64,000 nucleotides of DNA from Globisporangium splendens (GCA_006386115.1 VFIW01000027.1:248001-312000); one strand, 5' to 3'; shown: positions 22,030 through 33,581, numbered from the stretch's first letter. Made by a program: numbers and translations. Notes: a model not told the origin generated them from the letters alone.

Positions 22030-22891
22030 GGGAACAGCAGAGTTGGTTCGAGGTTGGGAAGTTAGGCACCGCCACTTATCGCGCTCGCAGCACTTCTTTG
22101 TGAACCCATGTGCGGATGGAATGAAGGCATCCCCACGATATATGAAGCGCAGCCATCAGATTTGTGACGTTGCTCTTCCAACGTGCCATGTTGCAAAATA
22201 GAATCGAGGCTAAACTCAACGAACATGGAGGAAACAGAAACAAAGTAGCCCAATAGCTGCACGTAAAACTGAAGCTTTAGGGAGGATATCAAGCCATTTC
22301 CAGGAATGCTGATAGTGACACGACCAGCTCAACCTCGGCGGAGCACGTTGACCTGGACCATAATCTCGCAAATGCCATCCAATACGCGCTTCGCATTGCT
22401 GTTTGCGTCAACCAGAGGCGTCACCATCGACATGGCTCTGCGTTCCCATTGGTCGCTTCCATCCACCAATCATCACGAGCGTGGCAGTTTCGTTTCGAAA
22501 TCCCATAACCTGTATCACAACGTATCCTTTTCAAGTCGCCTCTCATCCTGTTGCATTTTATACACAATTGCATAACAATGCTTCTTTATAAATGCATATT
22601 TGCATGATGTGGATGTGGTGTGGCATGCGAGTGATCATCAATCTGTGCTGAACGAGATTACGATTCCGACGACTGAAGACGGACGTCTCACCACACACAC
22701 ACACGCGAGCATTCGTCCAAGAGAGCGAGAGAGAGAGCGACACACTCGCGCATTCGCCCCCTCCCTTGCTCCGCATTTGCAGACACCTGCACTCACGGCT
22801 GCCGATCACGTATCACCAGCAGCTCCCTTCATCCCCCTGCGTTCATTTCCCGAACTGCCCCGTTCCTCCCAAGAGACTCAACGAGCCAAAG
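22030..22891. other. Intergenic region upstream of the riboflavin gene
   Basis: No coding sequence is supported. It includes a GA-rich stretch near 22718-22740 that probably lies in the 5' UTR or promoter of the gene at 22892. Confidence 0.4.
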
Positions 22892-24022
22892 ATGACCAAC
22901 ACCAGCACATCCAATGGCCACGCGAACGGCAACGGCGCGCTCGCCCGCAACACCGGCACGTCCTCGATCGAAGAAGCCATCGAGGCAATGAAGGCCGGCA
23001 AGTTCGTCGTCGTCATGGACAACGAAGACCGCGAGAACGAAGGCGATATGATCATGGCCGCCGAGTTTGCGACTGAAGAGTCGGTTGCGTTCATGTTGCG
23101 CCACACCACGGGCATCATCTGCGTGCCGGCGTTGAAGGAGCGTATCGATGAGCTGCAGTTGCCGCTGATGGTTGAGAACAACACCGAAGTGCACAAATGC
23201 AAGTTCACGGTCACGGTCGACTTGCGCGAGGGCAACTCGACGGGCGTGTCGGCGGCCGACCGCGCGCGCACCATTCGCGCGTTGGCGGACCCCAAGGTGC
23301 AAGCGAGCGCGTTCAACCGCCCTGGCCACATCTTCCCGTTGCTCGCGCAGGACGGCGGTGTCTTGGTGCGCGCGGGCCACACGGAAGCTGCGACGGATCT
23401 GTCTCGCCTGGCGGGCTCCAAGCCAATTGGTTACATTTGCGAAATGAACGATGAGAATGGTCGCATGATGCGTCGTCCGCAGTTGGAGGAGTTTGCGATC
23501 AAATATGACTTGCCGCTGATCACGATCTCGGACCTCATCCGCTACCGTGTGCGCACGGAGACGCTTGTGGCGCGGCGATCTCTGAAGGAAGCCTCGCTCC
23601 GCAGCAGCCACGTCGTGACGCCACTCGGCCAGTTCGCCGCGTTCGAATACAAGTCGCTGATCAGCGATACGCAGACGTACGAAGTGCTTGTGTACGGCAG
23701 CGTCGCGGACGCATCGAGTGTGCTCGTGTACTTTGTCGAAGACGGTTTCGTGCACAGCGTGAACGCGCAATGGGCACAGAAGCACATCGCCAAGCACGGC
23801 GCGGGCATTCTGATTTACGTCAACGAGTCGAAGAAACTGCTCGAGATCTCAGGCGAACTCATGGCCCGACAGAGCATCTTCGGTATGGGCATGCAGATCG
23901 TCAAGGACCTGCAAGTCGCGTCGGTCACGGTGCTGTCCACGGAAGAGAAGACTGCGTTCGATCCCCAGGGCTTCGGCGTGTCGGTCACGGGCTTTGAGCG
24001 ATTGGCGATCCCATCGCAGTAA
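22892..24022 (+). CDS. DHBP synthase fused to a degenerate GTP cyclohydrolase II domain
   Basis: 376 residues. The ATG at 22892 starts a short Asn/Gly-rich leader before the enzyme; an in-frame upstream ATG at 22766 reads through UTR-like sequence. Residues about 25-225 are 3,4-dihydroxy-2-butanone 4-phosphate synthase (RibB), which converts ribulose 5-phosphate to DHBP and formate in riboflavin synthesis. The metal- and substrate-binding block VVVMDNEDRENEGDM (about 40-53), RHTTGIICVP, and RPGHIFPL ... VLVRAGHTEAATDL are intact. Residues about 230-376 follow the GTP cyclohydrolase II (RibA) fold, but the Zn-binding Cys cluster and the EGRGIGL catalytic block are missing, so this half is predicted inactive. 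GTP cyclohydrolase II would have to be encoded elsewhere. Confidence 0.9.
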   Translation: MTNTSTSNGHANGNGALARNTGTSSIEEAIEAMKAGKFVVVMDNEDRENEGDMIMAAEFATEESVAFMLRHTTGIICVPALKERIDELQLPLMVENNTEVHKCKFTVTVDLREGNSTGVSAADRARTIRALADPKVQASAFNRPGHIFPLLAQDGGVLVRAGHTEAATDLSRLAGSKPIGYICEMNDENGRMMRRPQLEEFAIKYDLPLITISDLIRYRVRTETLVARRSLKEASLRSSHVVTPLGQFAAFEYKSLISDTQTYEVLVYGSVADASSVLVYFVEDGFVHSVNAQWAQKHIAKHGAGILIYVNESKKLLEISGELMARQSIFGMGMQIVKDLQVASVTVLSTEEKTAFDPQGFGVSVTGFERLAIPSQ

Positions 24023-24366
24023 AAGCAGACAGACGAATGCAAGAAAAGAAAACGAGCACCAGTAGTAGTAGTAGTAGAGACACACAAAAAGACCGCATTT
24101 ATAGATAACGTTTGCATGTATAGCCTCGCAGAGCGTAATTGCCGCCCAAGAAAGCGAATTTAGACATTTCGGAAATCATTTGCGCTTGCATGCTTTGGTT
24201 GCTGAAGAGGAAGGCTGGGGGACACACAAATGCGCACACCAGCAGTTAGAGGGGGATATGCGTGTATAGTGGTCTGTGTTGGCTGACGAATCCACGCAGC
24301 GTAGAGCGAATGAAGGAAGGAGCGCCGAGAGCGTCGCATTGCACGCCTCAATGAGCGTGTCGTTGC

Positions 24367-24880
24367 TCATTCCCTGCCCAAACGATTCGTCTCTCGAAAC
24401 CAATCGAGAATATCATTGTCAGCACCTGTGACATTTGAGGTTGATGTGTCATTTTAACCAGATGTTACTGTAGTGAGTTGACACTATTTAGTGTGGGCCA
24501 CCGCACTTGATGATGAAAACCAGGTTCAGAAAACTAAAACACACACACAAAACTCGAGGAAAGCATTCAGAAACAAAAACGGTTTTCCAGAGTCTCCGCC
24601 TTTCGCTTGTCAAATGACTGGATGCGTCGCCAGCCAAAGCGGCGCGAATTGCGTCGAGATCGCGACGCCCTTCGATCTCAATAATGTCTCAAACACCCAC
24701 TTGCAGTACGTAAATGGACAAACAACACAGCAGAAACAGCAATTAGTGCTTTTGAATGCCATTGTGAATGCGGCGCATCAAATGGACTTCAAAGAACCAG
24801 CACGCATCCCCTGTTCGGGCCAACAGGTTCAGCACATCGTCAGGATAAGCACCAGATAGTGGCCCATCAATACCTTTATT
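24367..24880 (-). other. Possible exons of an unplaced minus-strand gene
   Basis: Several protein-like pieces lie on the minus strand. The clearest final exon is 24425-24367 (acceptor ATGTCACAG, then GADNDILDWFRETNRLGRE and TGA). Upstream, near 24870-24770, one frame reads GAYPDDVLNLLARTGDACWF and another near 24710-24610 reads VFETLLRSKGVAISTQFAPL. I could not join them into one consistent model, so only the presence of a gene here is proposed. The rest of 24023-25264 shows no other supported feature. Confidence 0.3.
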
Positions 24881-25264
24881 TTCTTGACTAAATCTATTTT
24901 TGCATGCATCTGTTTTCCGAGTATCGCATTAATTAAACTGTACAAACACATCTTTCTGTATTAACTGATACTTACGGTTCTAAGAGGAAGCGTTCCCTCA
25001 CAGCCCGCCACCTCACCACGCCTCGAAGACGATGCCCGAGTCCCGATTTCTCTCCCCACTCGCGATCGCAGCGGCATCACTTCTTGTCGGCGCTGTTTGA
25101 GTTTCTCTCTCTGTCGCCCACGTCGCGCGCTCTCGCCCTCCGTCCCCCTCTCCTGCCGTCTGCGCGCGCGTCTACGCTCCATTCCCGTGATTTTCGCGCT
25201 GAAATCGGCCCCGAATTGACCGAGAACGACCCCATTGAACGCGGGCAACACTGCAGCTAAGAAG

Positions 25265-27144
25265 ATGATGCTTCAAAGCGTGCGCGCGCTGACGCTCGGC
25301 CTCGCCGCCGCGCTGTGTGCGACCAGCGTGCTGCAGCCCAAGAGCGCGCTCGTGGCTGCCAAGATCGACCCGAATGACAAGGGTGACCCGCTCTTCCCCG
25401 ACGGCCACCCGAACATCACGTACCTCACGGACGACAACTGGGACACGTGGATGGAGAAGACCGACAAGCCGTGGCTCGTAGACTTTTACCACCCGTTGTA
25501 CGTATACCTTGGGCTCTATTGCGTACGTGCTTGTATGGAGTGTATGCGTCTAACGTCGAGTATTTGACTTGCTTGTGTAGCTGTCCGCATTGTAAGCAGT
25601 TTGTGCCGTCCTTTTTGGAGATCGCGGCGTACTACAAGGCGCAGGGCACCGTGTACGTCGGCGCGATCAGTTGCATGGATCACGTCAAGTGCCGTCGCGT
25701 GGGGATCAAGGGTTTCCCGACGCTCATCACGCTCAACTTCGACAAGACTCGCCCCAAGCAGGAGAACAAGCGCGTCGTCGGCACGCACACAATCCAGGAA
25801 GTCAAGGACTACGTCAACAGCGTGTTCATGGAGGCCAAAATCAACGAGACAGGCACGCAGCCACCCGTGGACAGCGGTGCCAACCTGCCGACGACTGTGG
25901 AGGTCAAGCCGGGTGAGCAGTTGCGCACGGAGATCTGGGAGGAATCGACGCTGCCGATGAACCAGACGACGCGCATCCAGGACGCCGGCTCGGCGTTCGT
26001 GTTTGGTCTGAAGCAGGGCGTCTTTATGGGCCGCGAAGTGCTCGAAGACGTCGAGTTGGATGCGCTTAAGGGCTGGCTGAAGATGGTCTCGCAGACGTTC
26101 CCTGGGTCCATCAACCGCAAGATCATCAAGCAACTCTCGGACCGAGTCGAGAACATCGCGCTGCTGGACTTTGACGCGTGGGATGTGATTGTGAAGACCT
26201 GGCAAAAGGAGTCGGTCCACGACTTTGAGTACGAGGAAGCCAAGCTCGACTTCACGGGCGTGACGGTGCCCGAATGGCAGCGGCTCTCGGACCTGTTCTT
26301 GGGCGAAGGCGTGTCGTACCGCTCGTGTGCGCTGTACACGTGTGGCCAGTGGAACATGTTCCACATGCTCACGATGAACCCGCCAGAGAAAAACGCGCGC
26401 TCGGCTGAGCTCATGGTTTCTGTTGTGGCGTCGATTCGTCGCTTCATGAAGCATTTCTTTGGCTGCGTGCAGTGTCGCGACCATTTCCTGGCGTACAACA
26501 CGATTGACAAGGTGAAGATGATCCAGGATGCCGAGAACAAGCCACTGACGCTCAAGCGCTGGCTCTGGGAGATGCACAATGCCGTGAACACACGGATCAT
26601 GCACCCGCAGTGGCCGAAGCCCAACATTTGCCCCACGTGCGGCCATGAAGGCAACTGGGAGCTCATTGAGGTGGACAAGTGGCTCGGCAACACGTACGCG
26701 TTCCGCGAAGTCAAGATCCCATTGAAGACCGAGAAGCCGACGGAACCCCCAACGGAAGCGCCTACGGAGGCACCACCAACGAAGCAGACCGAACAAGTCC
26801 GAACACAGCAGGCACTGCGCAAGGTTGATAACGAGAAGAAAGCCAACAATGGTGCTAATGGTCAAATGCACGGCGCGGCGACCGGGCTGCAGGGTGCCAA
26901 TGGCGCGTACACGCCCAAGGACGCGGAAATGGGGATCGCGAATGCGGCCAACACCAAGGAGTTCGTTGTCGAAGCCAAGACCAAGAGCGACGACGAAGGC
27001 GGCCTGCAATCGGCGCGTGCCCCACCTGTGTCGCTATTTGCGTGGTACATTCTTCCTGTGGCCGCTGTCGGTGCGTACTTGCTCTTTGTGCGCTCACGCA
27101 ACAGCAAACTAAAGTCGTTTCGTCAACGCGTTGGCAAGGAATAG
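25265..27144 (+). CDS. QSOX: Quiescin sulfhydryl oxidase, 2 exons
   Basis: Exon 1 25265-25497, intron 25498-25580 (GTACGT...GTGTAG), exon 2 25581-27144; 598 residues. A signal peptide (LTLGLAAALCATSVL) precedes a thioredoxin domain whose active site is F78-CPHC (79-82). The intron splits the Phe codon just before it. Residues about 320-435 are the ERV/ALR oxidase domain: CALYTCGQWNMFHML, the FAD-proximal CVQC (373-376), WEMHNAVNTR and the structural CPTC (428-431). A Thr/Pro/Glu-rich stalk and a C-terminal membrane helix (about 560-582) follow. QSOX makes disulfides in secreted proteins using FAD and oxygen, in the ER/Golgi or outside the cell. The CPHC active site differs from the usual CGHC. 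Confidence 0.93.
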
Positions 27145-27387
27145 AGAGAGAGAGGAGAGAAGGAGTGTGTCTGAAAGGTATGGGGCTGTTCGTTCCGAAT
27201 GATTCCAGGCTCGAAGTAAATACAAAAAGGAAATAAAACAAAACAAAAAGAATCAGATGCAGTAAGCAATATATAGGCTGTTGTTGATATTCTTTGTGAG
27301 CTGTTTGGTTGCTTTGCTGCATGCAGCTGGTGACTGAGGGAGAAAAACAAAACAAAACTGGATCGGATTTGTGTCGAAGACCAGCGC

Positions 27388-29169
27388 CTAGGCTGCTCGG
27401 AGATAGAACTGCTGGTTGGAGCGCTGTAGGTCGCACGCCGTGAACGAGAGCCTCGTCTCCTGTGCCAACGCGCCACCGCCGTCGTCCAGACATTGTGGCT
27501 GCCGCTGCTCCTGGTCGTGGCTCAGCCCGAGGAACGCAAACGTGTCGACATTGTACGCGAATCGCTGTCGAGCGCTCGATGGATCACAAGATGCGAGTTG
27601 CAGCAGCGAGAGTCCCTTGGCGTTGACATTCTCATTGTTTGTGCTCCAGCAGAGACCTGGTGTCTTGACGCTGCGTACCATTTGGTTGGCGGTGTCGTGC
27701 CAGAACACCTGGTTCGGTGCAAAGAACGTCTTCACACACGGCTCGAGGCGAAAGAATGCTGAGGCTTTGCTTTCGCCTCCGCCACCATCGAGACACAAGC
27801 CTTCGTACACGGACTCGACGACGAACGGCTTTTGGTTAGCGAGCACGACGGACGCCGAGACGCTGTACAACGTGCTTCGCAGCAAGATCTGGAACTGCTG
27901 GTTGCCCGAGTCGAGGTCGCAAGTTTTGACGCGGAATCCCTGCGAAGCGCTAGCCGCCGAAGTGTAGTCGCCTCCATCGTCCAGGCACTTGGTCGGTTCC
28001 ATGGGGCTGCGAAACATCCGCGTGAGGTCATCGTACACGAGCTTCTGGTGTGCGCTGTGCTCGTTACTGTATGGAGCCATTCGAAGCCGCGCGACGTCAT
28101 TGCTTGCTGCGCTCGAATCTCCGCTGTCGTCCAGACACAAAGTTGGCTCCGTCGCGCTCTGGATCGTGTGCGACTGCACGTTGTACGTGAACAATTGAGA
28201 CGCATCGTTTGGGTCACAGTCTCGAAGCCACAGATTGGTACTGCTGTTGCTGTTGGTGACTGTGGTGCTGCTCGCATCGCCTCGGTGCATGCAGAGATTG
28301 AATTTGCCGGCCGTGCGGAGAAGGAACGGATCGCCACTACGCAGAATTGGGTGGTTCACTTGCCACAAAGAAGGCGAAGTTGAAGATTCGTCGCTGCCGA
28401 CAATGGGAATCGGATACAAGTCCTGGGAATCACGTGTTGAGTCACACTTTGCCAGGGTAATAACTCCGCCTTGTCCATCAGATGCCGTGCTGCTGTCGAT
28501 GCACAAATCGCCATGGACGCTCCTGAACGCCGACGTAGGCACAGACGAGTACACGAAAGTCTGACTTGAGGCTCCTACTAGTCCACAAGGATGCAGCCTG
28601 AGACCACTACCGTCGCTCCCATTGTCACTGTCGATGCACCATCCTAGCTTGGATGCACTCATGAGGAATCTCGTGAACGGGTCGTACACAAACGCTTGAT
28701 GGGACTCGCTCTCATGACCGTCGCACGCAACGGATTGCAATCGCATCCAGTCTGCCGTTCCTGCTGTTGTAGTAGAAGCTCCCAGACACGAATTCGAATT
28801 TCCCGACATATGGATCTGAAATCGACGGCCACTGCGCATGACCGAGGCACCATCGGGCAGCTCTATTGACTTTGGTGTCGGCAAAGCCTTGGATATGGCG
28901 GCGCTGGACGCACCTATGGCTTCCTCAGGCGTCACGATGCGATCGCTGAACATGGCTGCCGATGGTGGCGCATTGTTATTCGAAGCCTCATCATCAACAG
29001 ACGGGTGGTTGGTGGCAAGGTATCCGCAGCCAGCCACCAGAAGCATGACGGAGACTCCAAACACGTAGTGACGCCGCGTTTTGCTCTTTCGCTGCTGCTG
29101 TTTTGCTGTGTCTTGTTGCATCTCGCCGACGGTCATGGTCGTGATCTCGTCTTCGTCGTGGAACGTCAT
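27388..29169 (-). CDS. Type II membrane protein with ricin-B-type lectin repeats
   Basis: 593 residues, single exon. A short acidic/Gln-rich cytoplasmic tail is followed by a membrane anchor at residues 35-52 (YVFGVSVMLLVAGCGYLA), so the C-terminus faces outside or the Golgi lumen. The large ectodomain is built of beta-trefoil repeats: CIDS, CLDDSGD, CLDDGGDYTS, CLDGGGG, CWSTNNEN and CLDDGGGA alternate with a C or CD about 20-30 residues later and QxF/QxFxY blocks (NQQFQI, RQRFAYN, NQQFYLR). This fits two or more ricin B-type domains that bind sugars. No catalytic domain is attached, so a cell-surface or secretory-pathway lectin is the best call. There is no sign of a toxin A chain. Confidence 0.85.
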   Translation of the reverse strand: MTFHDEDEITTMTVGEMQQDTAKQQQRKSKTRRHYVFGVSVMLLVAGCGYLATNHPSVDDEASNNNAPPSAAMFSDRIVTPEEAIGASSAAISKALPTPKSIELPDGASVMRSGRRFQIHMSGNSNSCLGASTTTAGTADWMRLQSVACDGHESESHQAFVYDPFTRFLMSASKLGWCIDSDNGSDGSGLRLHPCGLVGASSQTFVYSSVPTSAFRSVHGDLCIDSSTASDGQGGVITLAKCDSTRDSQDLYPIPIVGSDESSTSPSLWQVNHPILRSGDPFLLRTAGKFNLCMHRGDASSTTVTNSNSSTNLWLRDCDPNDASQLFTYNVQSHTIQSATEPTLCLDDSGDSSAASNDVARLRMAPYSNEHSAHQKLVYDDLTRMFRSPMEPTKCLDDGGDYTSAASASQGFRVKTCDLDSGNQQFQILLRSTLYSVSASVVLANQKPFVVESVYEGLCLDGGGGESKASAFFRLEPCVKTFFAPNQVFWHDTANQMVRSVKTPGLCWSTNNENVNAKGLSLLQLASCDPSSARQRFAYNVDTFAFLGLSHDQEQRQPQCLDDGGGALAQETRLSFTACDLQRSNQQFYLRAA

Positions 29170-29279
29170 GGTGCTCTCGGAGCTCTGCAGCCTTCAACAT
29201 CGTGCTCAAGCGCGTCATCGTCGTGGTTCTCGACTTCGACATCTTCGATCTCGATCACGTGTCCGTCCAAGTTGGTCAT
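29166..29279 (-). other. Upstream ORF overlapping the lectin start (ATGA)
   Basis: A 37-codon frame begins at ATG 29279 (MTNLDGHVIEIEDVEVENHD and on) and its TGA shares two bases with the lectin ATG. It is acidic like the lectin N-terminus. It could be a translated upstream ORF controlling lectin expression by termination-reinitiation, or the true N-terminus separated by an indel. Confidence 0.45.
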
Positions 29280-32200
29280 GGCAAAGGCGCACGCACACAC
29301 ACGCAATGGACGTCAGGCTGCCGGGACCCACGGAGCGGGTACAGTGAGGAAAGTGAGATCTCAAGTAGGCAGACCAGACGAGTCGGCGGAACGGCAAAAA
29401 GCTGCAACGGCCATGGAATTTCTGCGACTCGATAGACTATTATCGTATAGCAGTTTTGTTTTCTGATGGCTGTCGGTTGGCAGTCTAGGAGGCAGTCTGA
29501 GCTATTTTCTTGGTACGCACGCTTGCGCAGATATGCGATTGACAAACACGCACTTGAACCAATGGCAATTTCACGCAAGGTATGGAGCAGGGACGATGTC
29601 TGAGTTTTCGAACATGTTTAGGTCGCGTGAGAAGCGTTCACAATGTGCGTTAGCCCCTGCTGATCTTTTCGTCGGCACATACACACGAGAACGTGGACAA
29701 GTCGTGGTTTGGATTTTGCTGGGTAGGAGCTCAGCACGATGACTCAAGTCAAGTTTATTATGTGCGCAAAGCATCGATTGGGGAACAAAATTGCCTCGCA
29801 TGTGCGGAAAGAATGCAAGCGAGGGAGGTGGTGCCTTTGGACGCGTCCAGTTCCCAGTATACTTCAAGCAATCCAGTGCGCCGAATGAAGTTTGCCTGTG
29901 CCGCCAGCACTAACCACAGAGTGCACACCTGTGGGTGTATCGAAGTCGAAAAAGAGCCCAGGCGTACAACGACTCCACGCCCCATAAAGCTTTTTCATGT
30001 CCCTGGTCAGGTTCCACATGGCAGTCAGAGTTGGAAAACCAAGATCACCAAACCAAATTTGATGCACGCAGTCGGACTACAATCAGGGTCAGCGGATCTG
30101 TACTTTGATGTGTGTGCTCTGCGTCGTAGAGTGACGTATGAAATGCGGCAATGCAACTGCACTTGTTACCACTTGAGTGCGATCGGACTGTGCGAAAATG
30201 CCGCAAGTACCTGTCTTGGTTCGAACGTACTCGCTGGTCCGTGCTGCTCTGGATTTGAGGTATCTCTCCACCATGTCCATTGCACTAGGACACTTGATGT
30301 TTCTCTTTGAAAACGGAACTATCTGAATAAAAGACCGGTCTTGAGAGTGATGGTAGATACCGGTATTAACCGTTTGCAACACACAAATTACAAGTGTAGT
30401 AAACCGGTATTCCTCACACTAGTCACACAAATAGAAGCGCCCTTTGCATCTTCGTTTGAATGATTGCTGCATGTTCTTAACAAACCTTCACTCACATGCC
30501 TGAAATCGAACTTCACCGAAAGAATGCTTTTCAATTTTTCAACGGATTTGACCAACAAATGCCACAAAAAAAAAACTGCGCTGAAAGGATCGAGCACCAG
30601 GACGATACTGACGAATCAAAAATCCTTCTGGAGTTTCAAACGCAGTGCAGTCTCATGCGCGTGCGGTGCAAGACTGAGGAAATTCTTGTGCTTATTCAAT
30701 TGCGACAGTCGTTTTCACGCCGCCAACAGGAACAGCAAACTGGTGGTGGAGGCGGCGCGACGACGATCACTTGCACCATCAAAGCTGCTCCGAAGGTCCA
30801 CTTCTACTGCGTCAACACATCCCTTTTATGTCTTTCAAGGCTCTTCCAGCGCAGTTCTTACAATCTCTCTAACCACCGAAGGTTCTCTGGCAATAAGCCA
30901 ACACGCCTGTCTTTACGCTTTCGTGCACGCTCTCTCACGGATGTGTACAATCAGACACATTGCATTGGATATTTCAAGCATGACTTGTACGAGCGAAAGC
31001 CATACGTTTCGTTTATTTACTAGATGATGTTTCTCCACTGACGGCCCGTCGTGCAAACAAAACGTGGCGCGGATGTTGACGCCGTCTTCACATTGCAATT
31101 CCATTGTTTGCAACTCTCTTTCTGGTGCCTTTTGAAGCAGCAAGCGAGAACGGGGAAGGAATACTTCCATGATGCGGGTATTCTTAAGGCTGCTACAGCG
31201 TTTGTGGTGGGTGAACCATTCATGGCAGAAGTTCGGGATATTTAACTCATCTGTTTGTGGCTTCACTCGATATCAAGTAGTACTGAGCGCAACTTGGACG
31301 ATAATAGCGATACAGGTGCTAGTATACCAATAATGTATGGCCACGCATTGCAGAGAATTTATCCTACCGCACTCCGTGAAGCGTGGCGGCATCTGCGCAT
31401 CTGCGGCTTCTTAAGATGGGCAAAGCAGAAAGGGAGCACCCCATAATGGTAGCAAGTCCGGCTGGGGGTGGGAGTCACATAATACACCACGACACGACTG
31501 ATAAAAATCCGGAGCTGGTTTGCAGACGATTCTCAGCTTCGTGGCATCAACGCACCATCCACAGCGTCTGCACGTGCCTTTTTGGGTTCATGCAAGAGCT
31601 TCTTGTCTGCCTCAAACGCAGTACGATTGCGCCACACATCAAAGGGAGCAACCTAGACGAGGTACGAGACCCGAGCCTGGTCCCTGGACACTGTCGCATT
31701 GTTGCTTGTGGAAATCATGTTCCGTTTGATTAGGTAACCTGGAGTGAGCCGTCCATGATCCCCCACCCACATTTACAAGCCATTCCATGGGATTGTCCGT
31801 ATGCAGACTGTACACCGAGCTGTGTGTTAGAGAATGGTCCACATGGCCGTCATACATATGGGTACTGGCTGTCGTCTTCCTCTTGAATGTACTAGTTGAG
31901 CACATGACAAGAATGTACAGCCGCCACTCATTGCAACTCAGCTGCAGATTTTGCGTTACCTCTGGAGCCGGAACTGCATCAGCACCCTGTCGACCTACTG
32001 CATTATAAGAATGTCTTTTCAGTTTTAGCACCCCTCTTTCCCCCCTCGCTTTGCACATTTGAAGCGGCGTTAGGACCTCACGCTGGCGCATGGCCCACCT
32101 CTCATTCCGCTTTCCCGTCTCATCCTCTGACACCCATGCTTCCTCCTGTGCGAGTGGAGTGCAATCCGACTTTCGCCTGTCCTCTCGGTGTATCGTTACA

Positions 32201-33197
32201 AACCATTCGAAGTGTGGACATTCCGAGTCGACGGAGATGGTCAGTCCTCATCTACTGGCTGCGGCATGCAACCAAGTGGCGACACCCGATCACCTCGTAC
32301 AACAAAATATTGAGTTGCATGAGCAGACCAAACGCGATTCCGACTTGGCGTTTTTGCACATTACGACAGCGCGTTGAACCATTGGTTGCCGTCAACATAA
32401 AAAAATCGAGAATGCTGTTGGAAGCTCAGGCACGTGCTTGAATGAGTGGCTATATTGCTGTAAGAGTGCACTGAAAATGAAAAGGAATGGATGGATTCTC
32501 CACGTTGAGCGCGATGCCAGCCGAAAACAATTTTTCCGTCTTGTATCCTTGTAGAAACTATACCGAGTTTGGATGTGGAGGTATTTGCGCTTGACCGAGG
32601 GGAATGTGAATTTGGCCGTGGAATGGTGCAGTTCTCATAGCGCTTTGATCATGGCACATTGGATACAGAAACAGTTTCTGTCGGTACCGAAAGTACCTTT
32701 GCATTTTGCAATAAGGTCACATGCTCTTGATGAACTCGGATGCAATGGGGGGGATGAGATTGTGGAATGGCTGCACCCCTGAAAAAGGTTAGAAAACGGT
32801 TGCGGGTTATGCTGCAATGCCAAGACAAAAATTGTGGCATGTCTACACGAGCCTTAGTGCGAATCGCCATGACCAAAAAGAATCCAGCTCGGCGATTACT
32901 CGCACGCTAGCTCATGAAAATCTGCATGAAATGGAGCGCCACGCTCTTTGTAAAACTCGGACGTGCTGTGAAAACTCTCGAACCTTTGTCTTTATTCGGA
33001 TTTTGTCGCAGTTGTTCCCACCGGGAGACCGCAATTCCGTTGTCATGGCCCAGCCAGGAACCCCACCTTCGTTAGCTCTGTCATGGCGCTGGACTGTGAC
33101 GGTGTCCATCGCTCTTTCAGTCTTGATGCCCGACTGGAGCTACTCTTTTCAGCATCTATTCATCGATTTTATTCCTACTCTATTTTGTTGCTTGAGG
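29280..33197. other. Gene-poor interval
   Basis: No gene is firmly supported in nearly 4 kb. The longest frames are 29693-30310 (+), 30496-31023 (+), 30913-31266 (-) and 31639-32133 (-). All lack codon bias like the left part and have no recognisable domain. The minus frame ending at 30913 is the most protein-like. A cluster of ACCGGT palindromes lies at 30331-30410. Confidence 0.4.
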
Positions 33198-33581
33198 CTA
33201 ATACTGGTCTAGGTCATCTGAAAGCAGTCGCTCTAAGATTCGGAGCTCTTCCAAGGACAGGTCGCCGCAAGGGGCCGTGCACGGCTCCATTTCACTCTCC
33301 ATTTCATCAGCGCTTGACGACATGGATCCGTAGCGCAACTCGAACTCCTTCAACTGTTGCTTGGACAGGCGTCTTTTCAGATGCACGCGCTGCTGGTTGA
33401 TGTTGGCTCGTCTCCGATGGAATGGACACAGTTTGTGTAGCTCCCCGTTCATCTTGGTGTCGCGCATATTGGAGCAGGGCTTGCTGCGATACGAGCAGCG
33501 AAGTTCCGGAGGGACATCAGCGCTTGTTGTCGCAGCAGCCGAAGCTGCAGGTGCTGGAGTGAGCATGGGCGGATTCGACAT
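33198..33581 (-). CDS. Zinc-cluster/acidic-tail protein, copy 1
   Basis: 127 residues, single exon, minus strand. A Pro/Ala/Thr-rich leader precedes the putative zinc cluster with ligands C29, C36, H49, C52 and H55 (CSYRSKPC ... NGELHKLCPFH). The basic helix-like segment RRRANINQQRVHLKRRLSK follows, then an acidic stretch and the tail motif PCGDLSLEELRILERLL just before the end. It belongs to the VHL-type subgroup with copies 2 and 3. I infer a small nuclear DNA- or RNA-binding regulator with an activation-type tail; no function is known to me. The RAT-x-MNG core is altered here (MRDTKMNG). Confidence 0.85.
   Translation of the reverse strand: MSNPPMLTPAPAASAAATTSADVPPELRCSYRSKPCSNMRDTKMNGELHKLCPFHRRRANINQQRVHLKRRLSKQQLKEFELRYGSMSSSADEMESEMEPCTAPCGDLSLEELRILERLLSDDLDQY

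Noticed and set aside
22829..23797. 322-codon minus-strand frame
   Set aside because: Antisense shadow of the DHBP synthase gene.
25516..27009. 497- and 346-codon minus-strand frames
   Set aside because: Antisense shadows of the QSOX gene, which has clear domains and active-site residues.
27388..29169. Ricin-like toxin
   Set aside because: Only lectin-type beta-trefoil repeats and a membrane anchor are present; no enzymatic A-chain domain is seen.
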